From assembly GCA_020160805.1 (NCBI GenBank), contig JAIUPO010000005.1, forward strand, positions 62,001 to 126,000: 64,000 nt of DNA, written 5' to 3'. The translations under genes and the position numbers were made by a program. Positions within the stretch are counted from its first letter, which is position 1, and the number at the start of each line of letters is the position of its first letter. Shown here in pieces: positions 53,441 to 62,433 of this stretch. The notes under the pieces were generated by a model that was not told the origin of the DNA, searched no databases, and saw nothing but the letters and a program-made list of their open reading frames with translations. The stretch is from Actinomycetota bacterium. Lineage in GTDB: Bacteria > Actinomycetota > Actinomycetes > Actinomycetales > Dermatophilaceae.

Positions 53441-54045
53441 CGAGCGCCCCCTCCCCGGGCGACGCCCCAGCCGGTGGTCGCCTGGATCACGACTTCCTGG
53501 CTCTCGTCGGCGGGCGCATTCGCGACCGGCGCAAGAGCACGGGTAAGACCGTCCAGCAGCTCGCCGACCGGGCTGGCATCAGCCGTCGGCTGCTGACCCA
53601 GATCGAACACGGTCAAGCCAATCCCAGCCTGGTCACGGTGACCGGTCTCGCCCGGGCGCTGGGCACGGATTTCACCGTGCTTCTCGAACCCGCCGGCGAT
53701 GTCGACCCGCTGCAGGTGATCGCTCCCGAGGGGCACCAACTGGTGTGGTCCAGCGAGGCGGGGAGCACGGCATACCTCCTGGTCGCGACCAGCGGGCAAC
53801 GCGATGCGGATTTGTGGCGCTGGCGGCTCGCCCCGGGTGACAGCTACGCCGGACGTCCGGACCCCAGCGGTTCCCAGGAACTTTTCACGGTGCTCAAGGG
53901 CACGCTGACGATCGTGACCGGGGGCGCGGCCCATCAGGTGCGCGCGGGGGAGGCAGCGCGATTGCTCAGCGATCGGGCATACACCTACCGCAATGACGGC
54001 CCCGACGCGGTCACCTTCCTGCGCGTGGTCGCCCTCGCCAGCTGA
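53437..54045 (+). CDS. XRE family regulator with cupin domain
   Basis: A 202-residue regulator: helix-turn-helix RIRDRRKSTGKTVQQLADRA then GISRRLLTQIEHGQANPSLV, followed by a cupin sensor domain (about residues 110-195; QELFTVLKGTLTIVTGGAAH). Such proteins control small metabolic operons; here it overlaps the VOC gene, which is its likely target. Confidence 0.9.
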   Translation: MTSAPSPGDAPAGGRLDHDFLALVGGRIRDRRKSTGKTVQQLADRAGISRRLLTQIEHGQANPSLVTVTGLARALGTDFTVLLEPAGDVDPLQVIAPEGHQLVWSSEAGSTAYLLVATSGQRDADLWRWRLAPGDSYAGRPDPSGSQELFTVLKGTLTIVTGGAAHQVRAGEAARLLSDRAYTYRNDGPDAVTFLRVVALAS

Positions 54046-54047
54046 CC

Positions 54048-54671
54048 TCAGCGCGAGCGCAGCACCTCGACGCCAGGGCCAGTGAGCTTGTCCAAGTAGG
54101 GCTTTCGGCCAGTCATGGCCATCAGCAGCCCGAGCAAGGTGCCCTCGACAAGCTCGCCCGAGCCGGTCGACCAGTCGGTGTCGGTGGCTTTGAGCTGGAG
54201 CCCCCGAATCCGGTTCTTGGCCCCGATCAGGGTGTTGGACCCCTTGTAGAAGTCCGCGACCGCACGGACGGCAGCCGGGTCGTGGTCGTGCTCTAGCCCC
54301 AGCGGGAAGCGGATGTCCTCGGCGTGGATCACCGTCTCACCCAGCCAGCTCACCTTCGGCCCGGGCGGGGAGGATGTGGAGGAGACCAGCGACTCGAATC
54401 GGTCGAGCGTGTCCTGCGCCGACGCGCCACGCTCGGCGGCGATGCCCTTGGTGACGAATTTGTCGAAGTTGAAGCCCGAGCCGAGGAAGCCGGCGAAAAA
54501 CTTCGGCGGCGTCATCGCGGCCGTCGAGGCCATGTGGGCGACGACATCGCGCACCGTCCAGCCGGCGCAGAGGGACGGGGTGTCCCACGCTTCCGCGGCG
54601 GGCAAGGTCTTCAGGTCGCGGATCAGCGCCTCGCGCTCGACCCGGACCAGCGGCCAGATGTCAGTGCTCAC
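54048..54671 (-). CDS. Maleylpyruvate isomerase-like mycothiol-dependent family protein
   Basis: A 207-residue MDMPI/DinB-fold protein: VRVEREALIRDLKTLPAAEA, the metal-ligand region PSLCAGWTVRDVVAHMASTA, and the TIGR03083-like WLGETVIHAEDIRFPLGLEH with another His. It probably binds a metal and uses mycothiol; the substrate is unknown. GTG 54671 follows an ACAATC -10-like sequence by a few bases. Convergent with the XRE regulator. Confidence 0.82.
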   Translation of the reverse strand: MSTDIWPLVRVEREALIRDLKTLPAAEAWDTPSLCAGWTVRDVVAHMASTAAMTPPKFFAGFLGSGFNFDKFVTKGIAAERGASAQDTLDRFESLVSSTSSPPGPKVSWLGETVIHAEDIRFPLGLEHDHDPAAVRAVADFYKGSNTLIGAKNRIRGLQLKATDTDWSTGSGELVEGTLLGLLMAMTGRKPYLDKLTGPGVEVLRSR

Positions 54672-54745
54672 AAGAGGGGATTGTGCGACACCACGACCCG
54701 CAGACCGAAACGCCACGCGGTACGGGGGCGGGGCACCGACGCCTG

Positions 54746-54828
54746 TTTCTCTCCGGATGCCGAAAGCTTGAGGTTCGGGTGCCCTAGAAAGTCATCCGAA
54801 CCTCAACTTTCCGGCATCCGGAGAGAAA
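54746..54828. repeat. Giant hairpin with conserved GACTTTCTAGG loop, copy 3
   Basis: Two 33-base arms (54746-54778 and 54796-54828) pair almost perfectly; the 17-base loop is the reverse complement of ATGACTTTCTAGGGCAC. The arms contain TTTCTCTCCGGATGCCG, as at 45807. It lies in the gap upstream of the mycothiol-dependent protein gene. Confidence 0.88.
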
Positions 54829-54951
54829 TGGGAGCCACCCGGACGCGGCTCACCCCCCGCGGCCACTGGGATGGCTGCGGGGGGTGAGGGCTTCCGTCCC
54901 CCGGGGAGGTCAGGCTCGGCCCGGTGCGGGACAGGTGCTGCTACGACCTTT

Positions 54952-55027
54952 TGCGAAAGTCCCGGGTGGGTGTCCGTACCGCCTCCCCGCGAAGTACCGG
55001 AGTTGGGTCCCACGCTCTGCGTGGGCG
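54952..55027. repeat. Intergenic repeat with CCCACGC/GCGTGGG hairpin, copy 2
   Basis: GCGAAAGTC and then a 43-base core (54985-55027) matching 41 of 43 at 31658-31700, ending in the same 7-bp hairpin with loop TCT. It lies between the giant hairpin and the end of the serine protease gene; the two repeat families are neighbours here and at 31.7 kb. A GC-rich stretch between 54829 and 54951 holds no gene. Confidence 0.8.
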
Positions 55028-55057
55028 CTTACGAGCGAGGAAACCTCGTGGGGTGTC

Positions 55058-56101
55058 TCAGGCGCCCTGGGCGGCGTTGTAGACCGCCGCCTCCGCGTTG
55101 CCGAAGTACGGACCGAACATCACGTGGGCCCACGAGCTGCCGATGCCACCCTTGTTGCTGTTGACGGAGTTGACATAGCCCATCCAGGACGAGTTGACCC
55201 AGGACAGGTGCGGGCCACCGCTTGCGCCACCGGTCATGTAGCACGGCAGGTATTCCTGGCCGGCCCATGTGCCGCTGCTGTAGTAGGTGTTGGTCCACTG
55301 GCAGTAGCGGGCGTCCTCGCCATTGGCCGTGTAGCCGGGCCAGCGAGAGTCCGTCTTCGGATAGCCGAGTGCGGTCCGCATGAGTCCGCCGGCGGGACCG
55401 TTGAACCAGATGCCCTGCGATCCCGTGGTGTTCTGGATCGCGCCCTTGGCGTTGGTCGACAGCGCGACAGCGGCCATGTCATCGGCATACGCAGCGTTGT
55501 AGTAATAGCCCGAGGTGGTCCACATCTGCCGTCCGTACCAGGTGCCCATGGTCGAGGCGCCGTATTGGTAGCCCGGTTGGAAGAAGGAGTTGGTGTACCA
55601 GCCCTTCGTCGACGGGTTGACCACGCAGTGGCCGGCCGTGACGAGGGTGGACTTGTTGGCGGCGGTGACGACCGTCGCGGTGCACCAGCTCCAGCCGCCG
55701 GGGGTCTGGAAGAAGTACTTTCCGACCTGACGGTTCGGGTTGGCATTGCGGCCGAGCGGCCAGAGCTTGCCCGCATACGAGTCGGCGACGCCGTTGACGA
55801 TCTTGGAGGTGGCTGAGCTCTGAGGGGCGACCGGCCCGACCTTGAACTCGGCACCGCGCTCGAGACTGGACTGCGAGGGCGCGCCGCCCTTGGCGGTCGG
55901 CATCGGCATCGGCTTGGCGGACTTCACGATCGAGGCGATGTCGAGGCGTGCGGTGGCGGCCTGTTCGGCGGCGGACACCTTGTGGGTGACCGGGCCGGTG
56001 CGGTCAGCGGACCCCGCCGAGGCTGTCGAGACACCTGCCGCGATGCTCGCCAGAGCAGCGGTGGCGGTCACGGTGCTGACCAAAAGACGACGTGCAGGCA
56101 T
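55058..56101 (-). CDS. Secreted trypsin-like serine peptidase
   Basis: A 347-residue chymotrypsin-fold protease. A signal peptide (LLVSTVTATAALASIAAGVS, cut after ASA) is followed by a pro-region of about 90 residues. The catalytic triad is His in LVTAGHCVV, Asp in ADDMAAVALS and Ser in MTGGASGGPHLSW. Two cysteine pairs (WCTAT with GHC, and RYCQW with LPCYM) fit disulphides. It is exported and probably digests extracellular protein. The GC-rich protein-rich tail ends AAVYNAAQGA. Confidence 0.88.
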   Translation of the reverse strand: MPARRLLVSTVTATAALASIAAGVSTASAGSADRTGPVTHKVSAAEQAATARLDIASIVKSAKPMPMPTAKGGAPSQSSLERGAEFKVGPVAPQSSATSKIVNGVADSYAGKLWPLGRNANPNRQVGKYFFQTPGGWSWCTATVVTAANKSTLVTAGHCVVNPSTKGWYTNSFFQPGYQYGASTMGTWYGRQMWTTSGYYYNAAYADDMAAVALSTNAKGAIQNTTGSQGIWFNGPAGGLMRTALGYPKTDSRWPGYTANGEDARYCQWTNTYYSSGTWAGQEYLPCYMTGGASGGPHLSWVNSSWMGYVNSVNSNKGGIGSSWAHVMFGPYFGNAEAAVYNAAQGA

Positions 56102-56288
56102 GGTGAATCTCCTTGGTGCAGTGTGGGTTCCAGGAGGCCTTCTCCTCCCGGCGGCGAACGGTTCGCTGATGAACTAGAGCGCGACCACCCGCCGGTGATA
56201 CGTCGACCACGAGATTGAGTAATCCCACCCATGCCATCTCCGACCGAACTCGATGGTATGCCGCCCCTTAGGCTGCCGCTGATGTCCA

Positions 56289-56914
56289 ATGGCGTTCTGG
56301 CAGAACCGAATCGCCCGTGTCTGGCCGGTCCACATCGCGACCTTGCATATCGACCTCGTGACGTCCCTGGCCACCGGCCGGATGGGGATCACCGAGGGTG
56401 GGCACCGGCGCACGCTCACGGCATACCTCCAAAACCTCGCGATGGTGCAGAACTGGTTCAACGACCGCCCCCAGCTACAACGGGCCGGCCTGGTCCATCG
56501 CCAGCGAATGGTTCGCCTACCTCTGCGCGCCCGCCCTCTTCCTCGTCACCGCCGCCATCCGGCGGGCCCGCACCGCGGTGCTGCTCGCCGCGCTCGCGTA
56601 TGCCGTGATCTGCTCGTCTTCGCGGCCAAGGCGCTGCCGAACGGCAACGTGGAGCACATGTTCTATGTCCGCATCGGTGGTGAGTTCGTCGGGGAGCGAC
56701 CCTGTGCCTGGCGTGGATTCGCGGGGGCCTGCGTCTAGACCGCCTCGTCTGGCCGCTGGCCATCGGTTTGCTCGCCGTCATCTGGTTGGTGCCCGACACC
56801 CACAGCCCGGGCTACTGGCTTGCCCCGGGATTCGGCCTGTTCGTCGCCGCCTGGCTGCTGCACGTCGCCGTCGAGCGGCCGTGTCGGGACCTGTTGCGCG
56901 CCCGCCGGAGCTGA
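56289..56914 (+). pseudogene. Acyltransferase 3 (OafA/YrhL-like) remnant
   Basis: Pieces of one membrane O-acyltransferase lie in three frames. QNRIARVWPVHIATLHIDLV and LTAYLQNLAMVQNWFNDRP come first, then GPAWSIASEWFAYLCAPALF, then VFAAKALPNGNVEH, and finally IRGGLRLDRLVWPLAIGLLA to a stop at 56912-56914. The N-terminal third, with the LDGLRGxAA and first catalytic His, is absent. Several frameshifts and a lost 5' end mean it is dead. Confidence 0.8.
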
Positions 56915-57043
56915 CCGTCGATTAGGTGGGCGGTTGGCCCGCTGGTAACCTCGAGAGGTTGCCGTTCAATCGGCCGCGGATCCAGAGAGCCCCGGTGAAC
57001 CAGCCCGGGCGCGCCGCGCAACGACATACCAAAGGAGTCGTCC

Positions 57044-57313
57044 ATGCCCCTGAGTGCAGACGTCAAGAAGAGCATCATCGCCGAATACGGCACGAGCGAG
57101 GGCGACACCGGGTCCCCCGAGGTTCAGATCGCGATGCTCACGCAGCGCATCAAGGACCTCACCGAACACGCTCGCGCGCACAAGCACGACCACCACTCCC
57201 GTCGTGGTCTGTTGCTGCTCGTCGGTCAGCGCCGCCGCCTGCTGCGCTACCTCGAGAGCGTCGACGTCGAGCGCTACCGTTCGCTGATCAAGCGACTCGG
57301 CCTGCGCCGTTGA
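57044..57313 (+). CDS. rpsO: 30S ribosomal protein S15
   Basis: An 89-residue S15 that binds the central domain of 16S rRNA. The whole sequence fits: [40 protein letters not shown] and [27 protein letters not shown] lies 8 bases before the ATG. A short palindrome around GGTAACCTCGAGAGGTTGCC (56944-56963) in its leader could be the usual S15 autoregulatory structure. Followed by a terminator, then pnp. Confidence 0.97.
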   Translation: MPLSADVKKSIIAEYGTSEGDTGSPEVQIAMLTQRIKDLTEHARAHKHDHHSRRGLLLLVGQRRRLLRYLESVDVERYRSLIKRLGLRR

Positions 57314-57320
57314 GAAGTGA

Positions 57321-57350
57321 GAAGGGGCGGCCCGCCTGGGCCGCCCCTTC
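57321..57350 (+). terminator. rpsO terminator hairpin
   Basis: A 13-bp perfect stem, GAAGGGGCGGCCC and its complement, with a 4-base loop, directly after the rpsO stop. It probably reduces read-through into pnp. Confidence 0.85.
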
Positions 57351-57352
57351 TC

Positions 57353-57376
57353 GTATGCCGTGAGCGCACGGCATAC
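57353..57376. repeat. Palindrome built from two GTATGCC motifs
   Basis: GTATGCCGTG (57353-57362) and CACGGCATAC (57367-57376) form a perfect 10-bp inverted repeat with a 4-base loop, 2 bases after the rpsO terminator. Each arm is one copy of the heptamer that is enriched across the window. Confidence 0.85.
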
Positions 57377-57475
57377 CGCAGCATCCGCCGCCTGTCGCGG
57401 TGGGCGCTGCACCTAACGAAAGACACCGGTGCACAACGACGATGCACCGGAACTGAAGAGAGAAAGTGAGGGCCC

Positions 57476-59860
57476 ATGGAGGGTCCAGAAATCCAGTTCG
57501 CTGAAGCCGTCATCGACAATGGCCGCTTCGGCACCCGCACCGTCCGGTTCGAGACGGGCCGTCTGGCCAAGCAGGCCGGCGGATCGGTCGCCGCCTATCT
57601 CGACGGCGAGACCATGCTCCTGGCCACGACCACCGCGAGTGGCACGCCGAAGGACCAGTTCGACTTCTTCCCGCTGACGGTCGATGTCGAGGAGCGGATG
57701 TACGCCCTCGGCAAGATCCCCGGCAGCTTCTTCCGCCGCGAAGGCCGTCCGTCCACCGAGGCGATCTTGACCTGCCGCCTGATCGACCGCCCGCTGCGCC
57801 CGTCCTTCGTCAAGGGCCTGCGCAATGAGGTCCAGGTCGTCATCACGGTGCTCAGCCTCAACCCGGACCACCAGTACGACGTCGTCGCGATCAACGCCGC
57901 CTCGGCTGCCACGCAGATCTCCGGTCTGCCCTTCTCCGGCCCGATCGGTGGCGTGCGCGTCTCGCTCATCGACGGCCAGTGGGTTGCCTTCCCGAACTTC
58001 AGCGACAGCGAGCGCAGCACTTTCGACATGGTCGTCGCCGGCCGCGTCGTGGGCGATGACGTCGCGATCATGATGGTCGAGGCCGAGGCCACCGACGCCA
58101 CCTGGAACCTCGTCAAGAACGAGGGCAAGACCGCCCCCACCGAGGAGATCGTGGCCCAGGGTCTCGACGCCTCCAAGTCCTTCATCCGCATCCTGTGCGA
58201 GGCCCAGGCGCAGCTCGCCGCCGCGGCCGCCAAGCCGGTCGAGGAGTTCCCCCTCTTCCTCGACTACCAAGACGATGTGTATGCCGCGGTTGAGGCCGCT
58301 GCGACCAAGGACGGCCGCCTGGCCCAGATCCTGTCCATCGCCGGCAAGCAGGAGCGCGAGGACGCCCTCAACGAGCTGAAGAGCGAGATCCACCTCGCGC
58401 TCGTCGGCGACGCCGACGTCTTCACCGGTGAGGGCACCGCGAAGGAGTTCGCGGGCCGCCAGAAGGAAGTTTCCGCGGCATACCGCTCCGTGCAGAAGAA
58501 GCTCGTGCGCGAGCGCATCCTGCGTGACAAGGTCCGCATCGACGGTCGGGGTCTCGCGGACATCCGCGCCCTGTCCGCCGAGGTCGAGGTGCTGCCGCGC
58601 GTGCACGGCTCAGCGCTCTTCGAGCGCGGCGAGACCCAGATCATGGGCGTCACCACGCTGAACATGCTCCGCATGGAGCAGCAGCTCGACACCCTCTCGC
58701 CGGTGACGCGCAAGCGTTACATGCACAACTACAACTTCCCGCCCTACAGCACCGGTGAGACCGGCCGCGTCGGTTCGCCGAAGCGTCGTGAGATCGGCCA
58801 CGGCGCCCTCGCGGAGCGCGCCCTGATGCCGGTGCTGCCGACCCGCGAGGAGTTCCCCTACGCGATCCGTCAGGTGTCCGAAGCTCTCGGCTCCAATGGC
58901 TCGACGTCGATGGGCTCGGTGTGCGCCTCGACCCTCTCGCTGCTCAACGCCGGTGTCCCGCTGCGCGCTCCGGTTGCCGGCATCGCGATGGGTCTGATCT
59001 CCGCGGAGGTCGACGGGGCCATGTCGTATGCCGCCCTGACCGACATCCTCGGAGCCGAGGACGCCTTCGGTGACATGGACTTCAAGGTCGCCGGGACCCG
59101 CGAGTTCGTTACGGCCATCCAGCTCGACACCAAGCTCGACGGCATCCCCGCCGACGTGCTGGCTGGCGCGCTGACCCAGGCCCGCGATGCTCGTCTGTAC
59201 ATCCTCGATGTGATGAACGAGGCGATCGACGCTCCCGATGAGATGTCGCCCTATGCCCCGCGCGTCATCTCCGTCCAGGTCCCGGTCGACAAGATCGGCG
59301 AGGTCATCGGCCCGAAGGGCAAGATGATCAAACAGATCCAGGACGAGACCGGCGCCGATATCTCCATCGAGGACGACGGCACCGTCTACATCGGCGCGAC
59401 CGATGGTCCGTCGGCCGAGGCGGCGCGCGCGATGGTCAATGCGATCGCCAATCCGCAGATGCCCGAGGTCGGCGAGCGCTTCCTCGGCACCGTCGTCAAG
59501 ACGACCACCTTCGGTGCGTTCGTTTCCCTGCTGCCCGGCAAGGACGGCTTGCTGCACATCAGCGAGGTCCGAAAGCTGGTCGGTGGCAAGCGGATTGACG
59601 CGGTCGAGGATGTCCTCTCGATCGGCCAGAAGGTCCAGGTGGAGCTGAAGGAGATCGACCCGCGCGGCAAGCTCTCGCTGGCCGCCGTCCTCCCGGAGGG
59701 TGCCGAGGCGCCCGCCGAAGGTGCGGACGCGGCTGCGGCTGATGAGGCCTCCGACGAGTCGGCTGCGCCGGCCGCTCCGGATCGTCCCCGCGAGCGTCGT
59801 GATGGTGGCCGCAACCGCCGTCGCCGCAGCCACGGTGAGGAGCGCCGCGACGCGGAGTGA
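57476..59860 (+). CDS. pnp: Polyribonucleotide nucleotidyltransferase (PNPase)
   Basis: A 794-residue phosphorolytic 3'-5' exoribonuclease. Two RNase PH-like cores are seen ([20 protein letters not shown] in the first; [20 protein letters not shown] and [20 protein letters not shown] in the second). A KH domain has [16 protein letters not shown] (about residue 613) and an S1 domain starts near residue 669 ([20 protein letters not shown]). The C-terminal tail is acidic then strongly basic ([20 protein letters not shown]). Downstream of rpsO, the standard order. Confidence 0.97.
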   Translation: MEGPEIQFAEAVIDNGRFGTRTVRFETGRLAKQAGGSVAAYLDGETMLLATTTASGTPKDQFDFFPLTVDVEERMYALGKIPGSFFRREGRPSTEAILTCRLIDRPLRPSFVKGLRNEVQVVITVLSLNPDHQYDVVAINAASAATQISGLPFSGPIGGVRVSLIDGQWVAFPNFSDSERSTFDMVVAGRVVGDDVAIMMVEAEATDATWNLVKNEGKTAPTEEIVAQGLDASKSFIRILCEAQAQLAAAAAKPVEEFPLFLDYQDDVYAAVEAAATKDGRLAQILSIAGKQEREDALNELKSEIHLALVGDADVFTGEGTAKEFAGRQKEVSAAYRSVQKKLVRERILRDKVRIDGRGLADIRALSAEVEVLPRVHGSALFERGETQIMGVTTLNMLRMEQQLDTLSPVTRKRYMHNYNFPPYSTGETGRVGSPKRREIGHGALAERALMPVLPTREEFPYAIRQVSEALGSNGSTSMGSVCASTLSLLNAGVPLRAPVAGIAMGLISAEVDGAMSYAALTDILGAEDAFGDMDFKVAGTREFVTAIQLDTKLDGIPADVLAGALTQARDARLYILDVMNEAIDAPDEMSPYAPRVISVQVPVDKIGEVIGPKGKMIKQIQDETGADISIEDDGTVYIGATDGPSAEAARAMVNAIANPQMPEVGERFLGTVVKTTTFGAFVSLLPGKDGLLHISEVRKLVGGKRIDAVEDVLSIGQKVQVELKEIDPRGKLSLAAVLPEGAEAPAEGADAAAADEASDESAAPAAPDRPRERRDGGRNRRRRSHGEERRDAE

Positions 59861-59901
59861 CCCGTGGGCGCTGAGCGTCGAATCGTGCAGCGTTGAATCG
59901 T

Positions 59902-59934
59902 GAAGGGTGGCACCGATTTTCGGTGCCACCCTTC
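59902..59934 (+). terminator. pnp terminator hairpin
   Basis: GAAGGGTGGCACCGA and its complement form a long stem with a TTT loop, 42 bases after the pnp stop. Just upstream there is a direct repeat of GAATCGTG. Confidence 0.85.
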
Positions 59935-59942
59935 ACCATTGT

Positions 59943-60427
59943 TCAGGGGTATGCCGGGTGGCCGGCCACCCCGCGAGCCGAGCGGGGTTTGTGAACGCGA
60001 GCGGGCTTTCTGCCGAGCGGAGCGGGGCTTGTGAGTGGGAGCGGGGCTATAACCCCGCTCCCACTCACAAGCCCCGCTCCGCTCGGGAGGGGCGAGCGCG
60101 CGAGGCGGCTCAGCACAGACGCATTGCCCGGGCGCAGGGGTACGGGCCGGGCAGCCCGGTGCTCACCCGCCGCACCGACAGGGACGGGGAGGGCGGCATA
60201 CGCCCGGCCCATCGGACCGGTTTTGGCTGCGACCCAGCTCCCGGCGAAGACGAATCGGGCACGCACGGCGGGAGCCGGGCACTGCGCCTTCAGCGCCGCG
60301 CTCTGACCAGCCGCCGCCGAATCGGGAGAGCGGACCCAGGTCGTCGGCGCGGCCCCGGCAGGCACGGCGAGGAGTAGCACAAGACGCTGACGAGCACGGA
60401 CAGCAGTGTCCGAGGGGGGAACCTCAT
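59943..60427 (-). pseudogene. Possible frameshifted secreted protein
   Basis: From ATG 60427 one frame reads MRFPPRTLLSVLVSVL, and an adjacent frame continues VLLLAVPAGAAPTTWVRSPD and VRARFVFAGSWVAAKTGPMG. Together they look like a signal peptide and mature start, broken by one missing base near 60385-60390. The C-terminal 60-70 residues would be encoded by the palindromic repeats at 59970-60086. I do not recognise a family. The alternative is that 59941-60603 is non-coding apart from the repeats. Confidence 0.3.
60013..60086. repeat. 34-bp perfect inverted repeat
   Basis: Arms 60013-60046 and 60053-60086 are exact reverse complements with a 6-base loop (CTATAA). The arm contains GTGAGTGGGAGCGGGG. 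A partial copy (GAGCGGGGTTTGTGAACGCG) lies at about 59984-60003, and the same sequence makes up the 40-bp tandem units at 19671-19750. Confidence 0.9.
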
Positions 60428-60603
60428 GCCGCGCACAGTAGCGGGGACCGGGGCGGGCCAAAATACCCGGCGCGAGGCGCCCGACGGCGGGCGAGCCTCA
60501 GCGTCACATCGTCAGATAGCTCATCGACGGCGCACAGGGACCGCATAGGGACGGCGCTCACAGTCGTGGTGTTGGACGACATGCCTCAGATCAGGAGAAC
60601 GCC

Positions 60604-60900
60604 ATGAAGACCCCCGCCGCCATCGCCAAAGCCCGCGCCCTGACCGTGGCGGCCATCGCCGCCGCCACCCTCGCGACGGGCAGCGTGGTCGTGCACCTGG
60701 CCGATGCCCAGGCGAGCTCGACCGTGGCCACCACAACCGGAACGACCACTGGTGTCACGGGCTCATCCAATGCGGGGTCATCCAGCGCCAACTCCTCAGA
60801 TAGCAACTCCTCGAGCAGCAATAGCGGTTCGACCTTCGGTTCGGTCGCGTCCGTCAACTCAAACAACGGCGGGCACCAGAGCTCGACCTCGGGATCGTGA
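60604..60900 (+). CDS. Small exported Ser-rich protein
   Basis: A 98-residue protein with an uncleaved or cleaved signal (ALTVAAIAAATLATGSVVVH), a Thr/Ser/Asn-rich low-complexity middle and the tail HQSSTSGS. AGGAGA lies 7 bases before the ATG. It precedes apbE by 7 bases and is probably in the same operon. A Ser/Thr-rich exported protein next to a flavin transferase suggests it could be a carrier that receives FMN on a Ser/Thr, but no canonical flavinylation motif is evident, so this is inference. I do not know a named family. Confidence 0.75.
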   Translation: MKTPAAIAKARALTVAAIAAATLATGSVVVHLADAQASSTVATTTGTTTGVTGSSNAGSSSANSSDSNSSSSNSGSTFGSVASVNSNNGGHQSSTSGS

Positions 60901-60907
60901 GTCGCAC

Positions 60908-61870
60908 ATGACCGCCATCGCGCTGCCTCGCCCAGTCACCATCGGTGGGCCAACCTCGGCCCGGTTTCCGGCGATCGGCACCACCCACCGGATCCACGTC
61001 ACCAACCCCTCCTGCCTCATCGAAGCCACAGCCATAGCGCGCGAGGAAATGGACCTCCTCGATGGGGCCGTCAGCCGCTTCCGACCCGATTCGGAGATCA
61101 GCCTGCTGGCCACCCGCGCTGCCCATGGCCCCGCGTGGATTTTCGCTTCCGCGACTCTGTCGCACTATCTCGGGGAGTCACTGCGTGCCGCCCGCCTGGC
61201 CGACGGCCTCGTCGACCCGACGGTGGGCGCCGCCGTCATGGCAAGTGGGTATGACGCGGATCTGCTTCTCGTGCAACGCCGTCCGGCCCTGACCGACCCG
61301 GGTGCTGATGCGGTCGTCCCCGGGTGGCGGCACATCGACCTCGATCCGGCCACGCGTCGTCTGTCTGTCCCGAAAGGGTGTTTGATCGACCTCGGGGCCA
61401 GCGCCAAGGCCGCGGCGGCGGACCGCATCGCGCAGCGCTTGGCGGACCGACTTCCTGGCGGCTTCTTGGTCAACCTCGGCGGAGATATCGCCACCAGCGG
61501 CGAGTTGCCCGACAACGGATGGCGGATCGGCATCGAGGCCGCGAATGGCTCGATTCTTCAGGTCGTCACAGGGACTGGACAGGCGTTTGCCACCTCGTCG
61601 ACGCAGAAGCGCACCTGGGCGACCGGGGTTGGCGGCGAGCGGCGGCATCACATCGTCGACCCCCGCACCGGCCGCACCGCCACATCGCCATGGGCCCAGG
61701 TCACCTGCGCGGCAGCCAGCGGGCTTGAAGCCAACGCGGCCTCAACAGCGGCCATCATCCTCGGTGACCAAGCGCCGGAATGGTTGCGCCGCAACGGCAT
61801 ACCAGCGCGGCTGGATGCACTCGACGGGTCTGTGACGACGACCCCAGGATGGCCGGAGGCCGACCAATGA
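60908..61870 (+). CDS. apbE: FAD:protein FMN transferase
   Basis: A 320-residue ApbE-type enzyme that transfers FMN from FAD to a Ser/Thr of a target protein. Signature segments are AREEMDLLDGAVSRFRPDSE, DLGASAKAAAADRIAQRL, GGFLVNLGGDIATSG and HHIVDPRTGRTA. No clear N-terminal signal is seen from ATG 60908. It lies between the Ser-rich exported protein and a heme-b membrane protein (4-base overlap), indicating a dedicated target. Confidence 0.92.
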   Translation: MTAIALPRPVTIGGPTSARFPAIGTTHRIHVTNPSCLIEATAIAREEMDLLDGAVSRFRPDSEISLLATRAAHGPAWIFASATLSHYLGESLRAARLADGLVDPTVGAAVMASGYDADLLLVQRRPALTDPGADAVVPGWRHIDLDPATRRLSVPKGCLIDLGASAKAAAADRIAQRLADRLPGGFLVNLGGDIATSGELPDNGWRIGIEAANGSILQVVTGTGQAFATSSTQKRTWATGVGGERRHHIVDPRTGRTATSPWAQVTCAAASGLEANAASTAAIILGDQAPEWLRRNGIPARLDALDGSVTTTPGWPEADQ

Positions 61871-62433
61871 GCAACGAACTGCTGTGGTATCTCTCCCGCG
61901 CAACGGGCATCACCTCGATCGCGCTGCTGACGGCTGTCCTGGTTTTGGGCGTCATCACCTCCGGTCGCCGGCGACCAACGGGCCAGCGTGCAACCGTTCT
62001 CATGGGCCTGCATCGGTGGTTGTCGCTGGGAATGCTGGCCTTCCTCGTCACCCACATCACGACGGCCATCGCGGAGACCTATGTCTCGATCGACTGGATC
62101 TCGGCGCTGGCTCCCTTCACCTCGGCATACTCCACCGCCTGGGTCGGGCTGGGCACTCTTGCCTTCGACCTGCTCCTTGCCGTCACCGCGACCTCTGTTC
62201 TGCGGCAACGGATTCCAGAGCGGCTGTGGCGACGCGTGCACTGGGGCGCCTATGCCATGTGGCCGCTCACCCTGGTGCACGGGCTGATGCTCGCGACCTC
62301 GGTCGAGCCAATTCTTGCGGCGATCACCATCGCCTGCGGGGCCATCGGCGCGGCAGCTCTCGCCTGGCGTGTCAGCACGCGCCATGCCGATCGCGACGCC
62401 CGCCTCACCGCCCTGCAAGGGGAGTGGTCATGA
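61867..62433 (+). CDS. Ferric reductase-like heme-b membrane protein
   Basis: A 188-residue membrane protein with five or six helices. Two pairs of histidines on adjacent helices (LHRWLSLGMLAFLVTHITTA and VHWGAYAMWPLTLVHGLMLA) fit a bis-heme-b arrangement as in ferric-reductase-like transmembrane domains. It should carry electrons across the membrane between cytoplasmic carriers and an exported flavin. Overlaps apbE and the NuoF-like gene by 4 bases each. Confidence 0.88.
   Translation: MSNELLWYLSRATGITSIALLTAVLVLGVITSGRRRPTGQRATVLMGLHRWLSLGMLAFLVTHITTAIAETYVSIDWISALAPFTSAYSTAWVGLGTLAFDLLLAVTATSVLRQRIPERLWRRVHWGAYAMWPLTLVHGLMLATSVEPILAAITIACGAIGAAALAWRVSTRHADRDARLTALQGEWS

Noticed and set aside
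54871-55816. A plus-strand frame covering the hairpin and the protease gene
   Set aside because: It is antisense to the secreted protease, whose signal peptide and catalytic triad are clear.
59941-60100. Possible CRISPR-like array at the 60-kb repeats
   Set aside because: The repeats are palindromic and neighbouring units are not separated by unique spacers of constant length; no cas genes are nearby.
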